Shown piece by piece: positions 1-6,483 of a DNA stretch of 10,677 bases. The notes below the pieces were generated by a model. That model was given only the letters and a program-made list of their open reading frames with translations, had not been told where the DNA came from and did not search any database. The DNA comes from Syntrophobacteria bacterium (GTDB taxonomy: Bacteria; Desulfobacterota; Syntrophobacteria; JARFUL01). The DNA lies in the NCBI GenBank assembly GCA_029289015.1, contig JARFUL010000121.1:1-10677 (forward strand), in the 5' to 3' direction. The position numbers and the translations under genes are program-made. The number at the start of each line of letters is the position of its first letter. Position 1 is the first letter of the stretch.

Positions 1-331
1 CTATGACCAGGGGTCTTGCAAGCGCGCCGGAGGGCATCTTGAGCCGCACCACCGAGCTGAGGGGCACCGCGAAGAGGCCGTAGGGGTAGTTGGCGAAGAG
101 GTCCTCCCTGGTGGTGAAGGGCAGTTTCTCGATATCGGAGAGCCCGGCCACGTCATCGGGCAAAATCCCGGCCTCGTCCATCGTCTTCCGGTAGAAATCC
201 ACCTTCGCGTAGGCGCGGTTGAGGGTCATCTGGAGCCTCTCCAATTGAAGGAGCTCCAAATCCTCCCTCTTCAGGGCTTCGGACCCGGGGTCCAAAATGG
301 ACAGATGTTCAGCCTCTTCCCTTTGGCCCAT
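1..331 (-). CDS. Phenylacetate-CoA ligase-like adenylate-forming enzyme, N-terminal part (runs off the window)
   Basis: The first 110 codons are visible, starting at ATG 329-331 with AAGGT about 9 nt upstream; the rest lies beyond base 1. Residues 25-95 follow the PaaK N-terminal pattern: a helix LELLQLERLQMTLNRAY (25-41), then VDFYRKTMDEAG (44-55), LPFTTREDL (70-78) and NYPYGLFAVP (81-90). Family members make acyl-AMP from a carboxylic acid and ATP, then form the CoA thioester in the cytoplasm. Where the family normally has the glycine/threonine-rich phosphate loop (roughly SSGTTGKP), this protein reads PSGALARP (100-107) in an uninterrupted frame, so ATP handling may be altered. It is co-directional with and downstream of livF, suggesting that the transported acid is activated by it. 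The family call rests on the N-terminus only; the substrate is unknown. Confidence 0.72.
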   Translation of the reverse strand, partial: MGQREEAEHLSILDPGSEALKREDLELLQLERLQMTLNRAYAKVDFYRKTMDEAGILPDDVAGLSDIEKLPFTTREDLFANYPYGLFAVPLSSVVRLKMPSGALARPLVI

Positions 332-401
332 CAACTGACCTTGCGGCAGCGCTGACCCGCTGCGCTGCACTTATGGTTGTGCGTATTTACCTGCCTCAGT
401 C

Positions 402-465
402 TCCTGCCGAAAGGCAGGACCAGTAAAGGGACACTCTCCCCATCCTGCCCCGCAGGGTGCAGGAT
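402..465. other. Two tandem hairpins between livF and the ligase gene
   Basis: Arms TCCTGCC (402-408) and GGCAGGA (413-419) are perfect complements around a GAAA loop. A second hairpin pairs ATCCTGC (442-448) with GCAGGAT (459-465), and CCC/GGG extends it inward with one bulged T. The two share the TCCTGC core. Neither is followed by a U-tract on either strand, so they are not ordinary intrinsic terminators. They sit in the 153-nt spacer of a minus-strand operon and could stabilise mRNA ends, mark processing or reduce read-through into the ligase gene. That role is inferred. Confidence 0.5.
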
Positions 466-484
466 CCGAAATATGGCAATGCCA

Positions 485-1222
<738 letters not shown>

Positions 1223-1225
1223 GCC

Positions 1226-1990
1226 CTACTCCCTTGTGCCCAGGTATGCGGAGATCACCCTGGAGTCCCTGCGCACGCGGTCCGGGCTCCCCCTCGCGAG
1301 AAGGGAGCCGTAGTTGAGCACTATCACCTCGTCAGAGATGGACATTACCAGATTCATGTCGTGCTCCACAAGGAGCGTGGTGAGATCGGTCCCCCTGAAG
1401 GAGGAGATGAGCGCGGCCATCTCCTCGGTCTCCGCGATGTTCATGCCTGCCGCGGGCTCGTCCAGGAGGAGGAGCTTGGGCCCCGGCGCGACGGCCCTTG
1501 CCACCTCGAGCCTCCTCTGGAGCCCCAGGGAAAGGGCGCCCGCGGGCCTGTGCGCGTGCTCTTCGAGGTCGAACCTTTCGAGCACCTCGATGGCCCTCTG
1601 GGTAAGGGCCCGGGTCTCCCTTTTGGCCTTCCGGGTTGAGAGCATGCCGGAGACAAAGCCGCAACTGGTGACCCTTGAGAGCGCGACCATCACGTTCTCC
1701 AGCACCGTCATGTTCCCGAAGATCATCACCTTCTGGAAGGTCCTGGCCACCCCCAGCGCGGCTATCTCGTGGGGGGCCATGCGGCTGAGCCTTCTCCCCT
1801 GGAACACCACCTCCCCCTGGGTGGGCCTGATGATGCCTGATATAAGATTGATGAGGGTGGTCTTTCCCGCGCCGTTGGGCCCTATTACCGCGAGGATGCT
1901 CCCCTTGGCCTGGGTGAAGCTCAGCTCGCTGAGCGCGGTGATCCCCCCGAAGTTCTTGGTGAGGTCCTGGACCTCGAAGAAAGAGCTCAT
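1226..1990 (-). CDS. livG: Branched-chain amino acid-type ABC transporter ATPase LivG
   Basis: This is the second ATPase of the importer, 254 residues. Motifs are Walker A GPNGAGKT (37-44), Q-loop Q86 in ARTFQKVMIFGNMTVLENV, signature LSLGLQRRLEVARA (153-166), Walker B LLLLDEP (173-179) with E178, and the switch histidine H210 in LLVEHDMN. The signature reads LSLGL where LivG more often has LSYGQ or LPYGQ, so the glutamine is a leucine; other liv-type ATPases also vary here, so this need not harm function. Its ATG overlaps the livM stop in an ATGA arrangement (1987-1990), with GAGGGGGA just upstream, implying coupling to livM. LivG and LivF normally form the heterodimeric motor. Confidence 0.95.
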   Translation of the reverse strand: MSSFFEVQDLTKNFGGITALSELSFTQAKGSILAVIGPNGAGKTTLINLISGIIRPTQGEVVFQGRRLSRMAPHEIAALGVARTFQKVMIFGNMTVLENVMVALSRVTSCGFVSGMLSTRKAKRETRALTQRAIEVLERFDLEEHAHRPAGALSLGLQRRLEVARAVAPGPKLLLLDEPAAGMNIAETEEMAALISSFRGTDLTTLLVEHDMNLVMSISDEVIVLNYGSLLARGSPDRVRRDSRVISAYLGTRE

Positions 1991-2934
1991 GGGGTCCCCC
2001 TCTTTCCGGTGATGGCCCGGAGAACGCCCGGGAAGAGCCCCTCGGGGAAGAAGACGAGGGACAAGGTGAGGATCGCGCCGTAGACCAGGGTGGAGAAGTC
2101 CTTCACCACGTGGAGAAGCTCAGGCAGCAGGGTGAGCACCGCCGCGCCCAGAACACCTCCCCAGATGTGCCCCACCCCGCCCACCACCACCATGGTGACG
2201 ATCTCTATGGAGTAGAATATGGACCCGGTGGAGGGGGACACAAAGGTGGTGTAGTGCGCGTAGAGCGAGCCGGCCAGGCACGCGAACACCGCGGACAGGA
2301 CAAAGACCTTCACCTTGAGGGACGCGGTGTTCACCCCCAGGGACGAGGTCGCGGTCTCGTTCTCGTGGAGCGCCTTGAGGTTGAGCCCGCTCATGGAGAA
2401 GGTGATGTTGTGGGCCAGCCAGATGAAGAGGCCGAGAAGCGGCCATATGAACCAGAAGAACCTCAAATCGCTGTCCAGCCGGAAGCTGAGAAGCCCGATG
2501 TAGGGCACCCCCGAGATGCCCGGGGGGCCGCCGGTGACCTGCTCCCAGCGCACCATCACCAGGTGCACGATCACGTTGAGGCCCAGGGTGGCCATGATGA
2601 GATAGTTGCCCTCGAGCCTCATGGTGGGGATGCCCACGATCCACGCGGCCAGGCCGGTGAACACAACGGCCAGGACAATGGCCCAAAGGGGCGATATGTT
2701 GTAGGTAACGGTGAGCACCGCGGAGAAGTAGGCCCCCAGGCCGAAGAACGCGGCGTGGCCCAGGGATATCTGGCCTGCCAGCCCCATGAGCAGGTTGAGC
2801 CCTAAGACCACGATCGCGTTGAGCGCGACTATGTTCAGGATGAACAGGTGGTAGGGGTTCTTCACGAGCAGGCCCATGACCCCCACCAGCCCGAAAAAGA
2901 CCAAGAGCCCCTTTTTGCCTCCCTCGGAACCCAC
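1987..2934 (-). CDS. livM: Branched-chain amino acid-type ABC transporter permease LivM
   Basis: This inner-membrane permease has 315 residues and about eight to nine hydrophobic segments. The hallmark GLAGQISLGHAAFFGLGAY lies at residues 51-69. The cytoplasmic coupling loop that contacts the ATPases lies around ENETATSSLGVNTASLKVKVF, and the last membrane segments follow VVVGGVGHIWGGVLGA. The start is GTG at 2932-2934, with AGGAGG 7 nt upstream inside the end of livH; only one base separates it from the livH stop. A charged segment (residues 4-8) precedes the first helix, as is common. LivM pairs with LivH to form the pore. Liv permeases carry branched-chain amino acids, amides, urea or aromatic acids; the adjacent CoA ligase makes an aromatic or organic acid plausible here, but unproved. 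Confidence 0.94.
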   Translation of the reverse strand: MGSEGGKKGLLVFFGLVGVMGLLVKNPYHLFILNIVALNAIVVLGLNLLMGLAGQISLGHAAFFGLGAYFSAVLTVTYNISPLWAIVLAVVFTGLAAWIVGIPTMRLEGNYLIMATLGLNVIVHLVMVRWEQVTGGPPGISGVPYIGLLSFRLDSDLRFFWFIWPLLGLFIWLAHNITFSMSGLNLKALHENETATSSLGVNTASLKVKVFVLSAVFACLAGSLYAHYTTFVSPSTGSIFYSIEIVTMVVVGGVGHIWGGVLGAAVLTLLPELLHVVKDFSTLVYGAILTLSLVFFPEGLFPGVLRAITGKRGTP

Positions 2935-2935
2935 G

Positions 2936-3814
2936 TCAGGCCCTCCTCAGGTCGGTGCGGCCGAAGAGGCCGCCGGAGCGGAAAAAGAGCATGAACAACA
3001 GGATCACGAACGCGAACGCGTCTTTGTACGCGGATGAGATGTAGCCCGCGGCCAGGGACTCGAACACCCCGAGCAGGAGCCCCCCCACCATGGAGCCCGG
3101 CAGGTGCCCGTATCCGCCCAGCACCGCCGCGGCGAACCCCTTGAGCCCCAGCATGACCCCCGCGTCGAAGGAGATGGTGGTGATGGGGGTGATTATGATC
3201 CCCGCGACCGCGCCGAGGAACGCGGCCAGGAGGAAGGAGAGCATGACCACCCTCCTTTCGGGAATGCCCACCAGCCTCGCGCCCAGGGGGTTTTCCGCGA
3301 CCGCGCGCATGGCCTTTCCCGTAAGCGTCTTGGTGAAGAAGAGGGTGAGCAGCCCCACCACCAGCCCGGTGATGCCCAGGACCCACAGCGCCTGGGGGTT
3401 TATGGACGCGCCGAGGATCTGGAAGGGCTTCTCCCCGGTGAAGGGAGGCAGGGCCACGGACCTCTTGCCCAGGACCACCATCGCGCTCCCCTTGATGAAG
3501 ATGGAGAACCCGATGGTTATCATCACCAGGATCAGGACCTCCCGGCTCCGGGAGCTGTTGAGCGGCCCCCGCTCCATGAAGACCCCCACCCCGCAGGTGA
3601 TAATCACCGCGAGCGCGAAGCACACCGCGAGGGGAAGCCCGGTCTTCTGGCTGATCACCGCGGACAGAAGCCCGCCCAGCATCACGAACTCGCCCTGCGC
3701 GAAGTTCACCAGCCCGGTGGTGTTCTGCACCAGGGAAAAGCCGAGCGCGATTAGCCCGTAGATGGAGCCGGAGGTGACTCCTGATACGAGAAACTGGGCG
3801 ATGTCAGCGTTCAT
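2936..3814 (-). CDS. livH: Branched-chain amino acid-type ABC transporter permease LivH
   Basis: This 292-residue inner-membrane permease is the first gene of the minus-strand operon. It opens with a hydrophobic helix and the signature LIALGFSLVQNTTGLVNFAQGEF (split here as LIALGFSLVQ, 21-30, and NTTGLVNFAQGEF, 31-43), typical of LivH. Later features include LVMITIGFSIFIKG, the coupling loop AVAENPLGARLVGI and the final segment SLAAGYISSAYKDAFAFVIL. The start is ATG 3812-3814 with AAGGG 5 nt upstream. About eight transmembrane segments are expected. Usually a periplasmic binding protein (LivJ/LivK) gene lies before livH, but here the upstream neighbour is divergent and unrelated, so the binding protein must be encoded elsewhere. 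Confidence 0.94.
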   Translation of the reverse strand: MNADIAQFLVSGVTSGSIYGLIALGFSLVQNTTGLVNFAQGEFVMLGGLLSAVISQKTGLPLAVCFALAVIITCGVGVFMERGPLNSSRSREVLILVMITIGFSIFIKGSAMVVLGKRSVALPPFTGEKPFQILGASINPQALWVLGITGLVVGLLTLFFTKTLTGKAMRAVAENPLGARLVGIPERRVVMLSFLLAAFLGAVAGIIITPITTISFDAGVMLGLKGFAAAVLGGYGHLPGSMVGGLLLGVFESLAAGYISSAYKDAFAFVILLFMLFFRSGGLFGRTDLRRA

Positions 3815-3908
3815 GGACCCTTGAGCTCCCCTGAAAAATCCCCGGGGTTTTAGCGTGCTTGGCCTGAGCGGTCTATTCTACAACCAAAGATGGGAATTGG
3901 CCCACAAG

Positions 3909-3941
3909 AAAAAAGCCGGGGCTTAAACCCGCCCACGGCTT
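3909..3941 (-). terminator. Strong Rho-independent terminator upstream of livH
   Basis: Read on the minus strand, AAGCCG then a bulged T then GGGC pairs with GCCC then CGGCTT: a 10-bp GC-rich stem with an 8-nt loop. The stem runs into six T residues (3914 down to 3909). The U-tract polarity is clear only on the minus strand. It lies 95 nt before the livH start with no confident gene upstream in that direction. It therefore either ends a short RNA or acts as an attenuator or insulator for the liv operon. Confidence 0.75.
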
Positions 3942-4037
3942 ACCTGTTTTATCGGCTGTGTCCGAAAGAACGTGGGCAGGCCTATCTGCCCCCGGGCCAG
4001 CCCCAAAAGAACATCGCTTTCGTCCACGCCTTCATAA
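3909..4037 (-). ncRNA. Candidate short structured RNA or liv leader
   Basis: A consensus -35 TTGACA (4071-4066, minus strand) lies upstream of a region that folds and ends in the terminator at 3941-3909. Visible pairings are CGAAAG (4022-4017) with CTTTCG (3968-3963), enclosing GGGCAG/CTGCCC (3991-3986 with 3979-3974). A copy of AGCCG just before the terminator could compete for its 3' arm. The -10 at 17-nt spacing (CATTTA) is poor, which weakens the case. No known riboswitch, 6S or SRP consensus was recognised. The 5' end is an estimate from promoter spacing. Confidence 0.25.
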
Positions 4038-4149
4038 CCGCCTAAATGCCAGAAATTTAAAGATTTGTCAAGGATAAAAGAGGGCTCCCGCCCGCGATCT
4101 TCCCCAAGGCGCTCGCCCAGGTAGAAGGGCCGGCAAAAACGCGGCTTCC

Positions 4150-4178
4150 TTGAAAAATTGTCCCCTAACCAATATAAT
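4150..4178 (+). promoter_or_regulatory. Near-consensus sigma-70 promoter for the ferritin-like gene
   Basis: TTGAAA (4150-4155) and a perfect TATAAT (4173-4178) are separated by exactly 17 nt, in an AT-rich island unlike the surrounding GC-rich DNA. The expected transcript start is near 4185, giving a leader of about 28 nt before an AAGGAGG ribosome site (4201-4207) and the ATG at 4213. Strong promoter plus strong ribosome site suggests high housekeeping-type expression. No clear operator palindrome was seen. Confidence 0.8.
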
Positions 4179-4212
4179 TTATAGATAATTCCACCCAAAC
4201 AAGGAGGCGGCC

Positions 4213-4722
4213 ATGGCGGCGGATCCGATGCTCATCAAGATCTTCGAGTATGCCCTGAACCAGGAGAACACGGGAAAGAGCTTCTTTACCAACGCGCTCG
4301 GTTCCATGGGGATCGGGGCCGCGGTGAGCGCGCTCAAGAGGCTCATCGAGGAGGAGGAGAAGCACATCCAGTTCATAGGCAAGATCCTGGCCGATCTAAA
4401 GTCCGAGGGGGAGGTGAACCTGTCGGCTCTCGAGTCCCTCATCCTTGAGCCCACCAACTACTTCGACCAGCGGGCCGACTCCGAATTCCTCGAGCTCTGC
4501 GTCCAGGATAGCATGGTCCCCGACGTCACCATCTTCAACACCGCGTACCTCATAGAGAAGGACCTGAGCGAATATTACGGCACCATGGCCCAAAAGGCCC
4601 AAGGGGACGCGAAAGAGGCGCTCAAGATGCTCAGCGACTGGGAGAAGGCCCACGAGCGGTTCTTCAAGAGATACCGGGACAAGCTCACGGAAACCTACTG
4701 GCGCATGCCCTGGGGAGGCTGA
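4213..4722 (+). CDS. Ferritin-like / rubrerythrin-type di-iron protein (four-helix, no rubredoxin domain)
   Basis: This 169-residue soluble helical protein carries the spaced di-iron ligand pattern of ferritin-like proteins: E18 in helix 1 (ALNQENTGKSFF), E48xxH51 in helix 2 (EEEEKHIQF), E115 in helix 3 (YLIEKDLSEYY) and E144xxH147 in helix 4 (DWEKAHERFF). Rubrerythrin-family members use such centres for peroxide reduction or iron handling in the cytoplasm. The C-terminal rubredoxin-like CxxC domain of classical rubrerythrin is absent; C96 is the only cysteine. Helices 2 and 3 are joined by a long segment (63-108), as expected for this fold. Start is supported by AAGGAGG 5 nt upstream and the consensus promoter. 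It precedes metallochaperone and thiol-redox genes, consistent with metal or oxidative-stress homeostasis. The exact activity (peroxidase, oxidase or storage) is open. Confidence 0.8.
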   Translation: MAADPMLIKIFEYALNQENTGKSFFTNALGSMGIGAAVSALKRLIEEEEKHIQFIGKILADLKSEGEVNLSALESLILEPTNYFDQRADSEFLELCVQDSMVPDVTIFNTAYLIEKDLSEYYGTMAQKAQGDAKEALKMLSDWEKAHERFFKRYRDKLTETYWRMPWGG

Positions 4723-4817
4723 TTCATCCCCTGTCCTAGAAGGCCGCGCGTCTCAAGAAAAGGGACTTGGGCAGGCTCTGAGAGATCATGGTGCGCGCGC
4801 GTCGCGCCAAAGAATCC

Positions 4818-4849
4818 TAAGCCGCTTTCTCGGGGCCCTTCCCGGCTTA
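4818..4849. other. Stem-loop between the ferritin-like and metallochaperone genes
   Basis: TAAGCCG (4818-4824) and CGGCTTA (4843-4849) are perfect 7-nt complements around an 18-nt loop that contains the self-complementary GGGGCCC. No U-tract follows on either strand, so termination is not supported. The spacer 4723-4885 also contains an alternating GC stretch (about 4792-4808). Role unknown. Confidence 0.35.
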
Positions 4850-4885
4850 AGCCATATTCAGATAAACCATAGAGGGGAGCGTTAG

Positions 4886-5086
4886 ATGAAGAGGGTAAAG
4901 ATCAAGGGCATGTCCTGCAACCACTGCGTTATGTCGGTGACCAAGGCCTTAAGCGAGATAGAAGGGGTGGAAGACCTGAGCGTCAGCCTGGACGCGGGCG
5001 AGGCCACCTTCCAGGAGAGAGCGCCGGTGGATATTAGGCTCGTGAGGCAAAAGATAAGAGAGGCCGGGTACGAGGTGGTGGAATAG
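4886..5086 (+). CDS. Small heavy-metal-associated (HMA) domain protein, CopZ-like
   Basis: This 66-residue protein is a single ferredoxin-like HMA domain. The metal-binding loop GMSCNHC (8-14; MxCxxC, with C11 and C14) follows the first strand KRVKIK, and the ending IREAGYEVVE matches the family's last strand. Such proteins carry Cu(I) or other soft metals in the cytoplasm and hand them to a P-type ATPase or regulator. Start is ATG with AGGGGAG 6 nt upstream. No CopA-type ATPase or metalloregulator lies in the window, so the partner is unknown. It sits 163 nt after the ferritin-like gene and 80 nt before the glutaredoxin, all in one direction; co-transcription is plausible. Copper is the default expectation, but zinc or another soft metal cannot be excluded. 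Confidence 0.88.
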   Translation: MKRVKIKGMSCNHCVMSVTKALSEIEGVEDLSVSLDAGEATFQERAPVDIRLVRQKIREAGYEVVE

Positions 5087-5166
5087 CCGGTGTTTATCAA
5101 TCCCGGGCCTGCCCCGGGCCGGGACGCGGCACCTTGAAGACATATTTAAAGGGAGGGGTCTAAGTG

Positions 5167-5415
5167 ATGGCACCTGTCAAGCTCTACGCGCTCAGCACGT
5201 GCGGCCACTGCAGGAACACGAAGAAATTCCTGGACGAGTGCGAGATCAGCTACGACCTGGTGGAGGTGGACCTGCTTGAGGGACAGGAAAGGGAGGATAT
5301 CCTCGAGGAGATCAAGCGCATCTCCCAGCAGTGCGCGTTCCCCACGATTGTCATCGGTGAAAAGGTCATCGTGGGATTCCACGAGGACAGGATCAGGGAG
5401 GCCCTCGGCCTATGA
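5167..5415 (+). CDS. Glutaredoxin-like protein with CGHC active site
   Basis: This 82-residue cytoplasmic thioredoxin-fold protein of glutaredoxin/NrdH size has first strand VKLYALST, active site C12-G-H-C15 at the start of helix 1, the cis-proline motif FPTIVIG (P59 just after C56), and GF near 70 followed by the C-terminal helix. CGHC is the dipeptide of protein disulfide isomerases rather than the CPYC of classical glutaredoxins; the dipeptide tunes redox potential. ATG 5167-5169 is preferred, with GGGAGGGG about 9 nt upstream; GTG at 5164 is a possible in-frame alternative adding one residue. The stop overlaps the start of the next gene as ATGA (5412-5415), implying coupled translation with the FTR catalytic chain, probably its reductase. 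Confidence 0.85.
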   Translation: MAPVKLYALSTCGHCRNTKKFLDECEISYDLVEVDLLEGQEREDILEEIKRISQQCAFPTIVIGEKVIVGFHEDRIREALGL

Positions 5416-5747
5416 GCCAGGTTGAAAAGCTCTACGAGTCGCTAAAAAAGCTCCAGGAGCCCAAGGGCTATTTCTTCAACCCGGATAAAGACCTGGTCTT
5501 CGACCTGCTTCGCGGCCTCCTTACCAACAAGGAGCGCTACGGCTACATGTCTTGCCCGTGCAGGCTGGCCCAGGCAGACCGGGATAAGGACAGAGACATC
5601 ATCTGCCCCTGCGAGTACCGCGAGCCCGACGTCTCGGAATACGGCGCGTGCTACTGTGCGCTCTACGTGTCCAAAGATGTCCTTGAAGGCAAAGCCTCAA
5701 AAGTGCAGGTGCCGGAGAGAAGGCCCCGGGAGCTCATGGCTTTCTAG
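5412..5747 (+). CDS. Ferredoxin:thioredoxin reductase catalytic (beta) chain
   Basis: This 111-residue 4Fe-4S protein uses reduced ferredoxin to cleave a disulfide on a partner. The six family cysteines are present as CPC (48-50), CPC (65-67) and CYC (80-82). By analogy with plant FTR, C48, C65, C67 and C80 would bind the cluster and C50/C82 form the active disulfide. Spacings are 14 and 12 residues, against 16 and 8 in the chloroplast enzyme, and the His of its CHC motif is Tyr81; this pattern is expected for non-photosynthetic homologues. No variable (alpha) chain gene lies nearby. The ATG overlaps the glutaredoxin stop, so the glutaredoxin is the likely electron acceptor. Which ferredoxin feeds it is unknown. 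A charged tail (about 95-108) follows the domain. Confidence 0.88.
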   Translation: MSQVEKLYESLKKLQEPKGYFFNPDKDLVFDLLRGLLTNKERYGYMSCPCRLAQADRDKDRDIICPCEYREPDVSEYGACYCALYVSKDVLEGKASKVQVPERRPRELMAF

Positions 5748-5774
5748 GCCGGCCCGAAAGGACCGGACGAGTGA

Positions 5775-5821
5775 GGGGCATCGCCCCAGTTGAGCACCCA
5801 CCGGCTGAGCCGTAGCTCAAC
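5775..5821. other. Compact stem-loop cluster after the FTR gene
   Basis: GGGGC/GCCCC (5775-5779 and 5783-5787) is followed directly by a larger hairpin: GTTGAGC (5789-5795) pairs with GCTCAAC (5815-5821), and inside it CGGC (5802-5805) pairs with GCCG (5809-5812) around TGA. A further CCAGA/TCTGG hairpin lies just downstream (about 5837-5854). No U-tract follows, so simple intrinsic termination is not supported. The cluster could be an RNA 3' end, a leader of the acetyltransferase mRNA, or an intergenic repeat unit. Confidence 0.45.
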
Positions 5822-5863
5822 GAGACCTGCGTGCTCCCAGACCCGGCAATCTGGCGCGTGTTG

Positions 5864-5892
5864 TTGCCTCTCCCTATTTTCAGGATTATATT
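5864..5892 (+). promoter_or_regulatory. Probable sigma-70 promoter for the acetyltransferase gene
   Basis: TTGCCT (5864-5869, four of six matches to TTGACA) and TATATT (5887-5892, five of six matches to TATAAT) are 17 nt apart in a locally AT-rich stretch. The predicted start near 5899 leaves a leader of about 27 nt before the ATG at 5926. This also argues against the upstream TTG at 5908 as the translation start. Confidence 0.55.
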
Positions 5893-5925
5893 GTTCGCAT
5901 CCATCCTTTGCCTGGGGAGAAGACC

Positions 5926-6405
5926 ATGATTCGAAAGTGCGACGCGGCCGACTTCGAGGCCATCTACGAGATCATCAACGATGGCGCCAGCGCATACAAG
6001 GGCGTCATCCCGGACGACCGCTACCACGAGCCCTACATGCCGCGGGAACACCTGCGCCGCGAGATGGACGCGGGCGTGGTCTTCTGGGGGCTCGAGGAAG
6101 CCGGCGAGCTCGCGGGCGTGATGGGCATCCAGGACGTAAAAGACGTAACATTGATCCGGCACGCGTACGTGCGCACCGCGAAGAGGAGAAGGGGCATAGG
6201 CTCGAAGCTCCTCGCGCACCTGAGGAAACTCACCGACCGCCAGCTCCTCATCGGCACCTGGGCCGACGCGACCTGGGCCGTGGATTTTTACGAAAAGCAC
6301 GGGTTCAGGGTAGTCACCTACGAGGAGAAGGAGATGCTCCTGAGGAAGTACTGGAACATCCCCGAGCAGCAGGTGGCCACGTCGGTGGTGCTGGCGGAGA
6401 AGTAG
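5926..6405 (+). CDS. GNAT-family N-acetyltransferase
   Basis: This 159-residue cytoplasmic protein has the GNAT fold: an N-terminal IRKCDAADFEAIYEIINDG, the beta-4 strand ending in HAYV (79-82), the acetyl-CoA pyrophosphate loop RRRGIG (87-92; R/QxxGxG/A) followed by the helix SKLLAHL, and the late motif FYEKHGF typical of motif B. GNATs transfer acetyl from acetyl-CoA to an amine; the substrate (small molecule, antibiotic or protein N-terminus) cannot be read here. ATG 5926 is chosen over an in-frame TTG at 5908 because GGGGAG lies 7 nt before it and the family similarity begins with IR. It has its own promoter and no operon partner, since the downstream sequence is a minus-strand remnant. 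The C-terminal extension after LLRKYW is less typical. Confidence 0.87.
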   Translation: MIRKCDAADFEAIYEIINDGASAYKGVIPDDRYHEPYMPREHLRREMDAGVVFWGLEEAGELAGVMGIQDVKDVTLIRHAYVRTAKRRRGIGSKLLAHLRKLTDRQLLIGTWADATWAVDFYEKHGFRVVTYEEKEMLLRKYWNIPEQQVATSVVLAEK

Positions 6406-6483
6406 AGGGTAAAGGCTATACAAGGCAGGTGCAGGAAGCAGTTGCCAGCCTAATCTGACCTCCCCTAAAAACCTGCACCACAA

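Noticed and set aside
2110..2805. 231-codon plus-strand frame inside livM
   Set aside because: The product is rich in His, Gly, Glu and Arg, typical of antisense shadows of GC-rich membrane-protein genes.
3923..4198. 91-codon minus-strand open frame upstream of livH
   Set aside because: It needs a TTG start lying in the divergent promoter's leader, has no ribosome site, overlaps the TATAAT/TTGAAA promoter, and its stop falls inside the terminator stem. No family similarity was recognised, so a non-coding RNA or leader is preferred.
5908..5925. Upstream TTG start for the acetyltransferase
   Set aside because: The added six codons contain the ribosome site for ATG 5926, and the family similarity begins at that ATG.
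5734..6483. 249-codon minus-strand frame over the acetyltransferase
   Set aside because: It is antisense to a clear GNAT gene with its own promoter and ribosome site. Its translation has no domain signal and reflects GC-rich codon shadowing.
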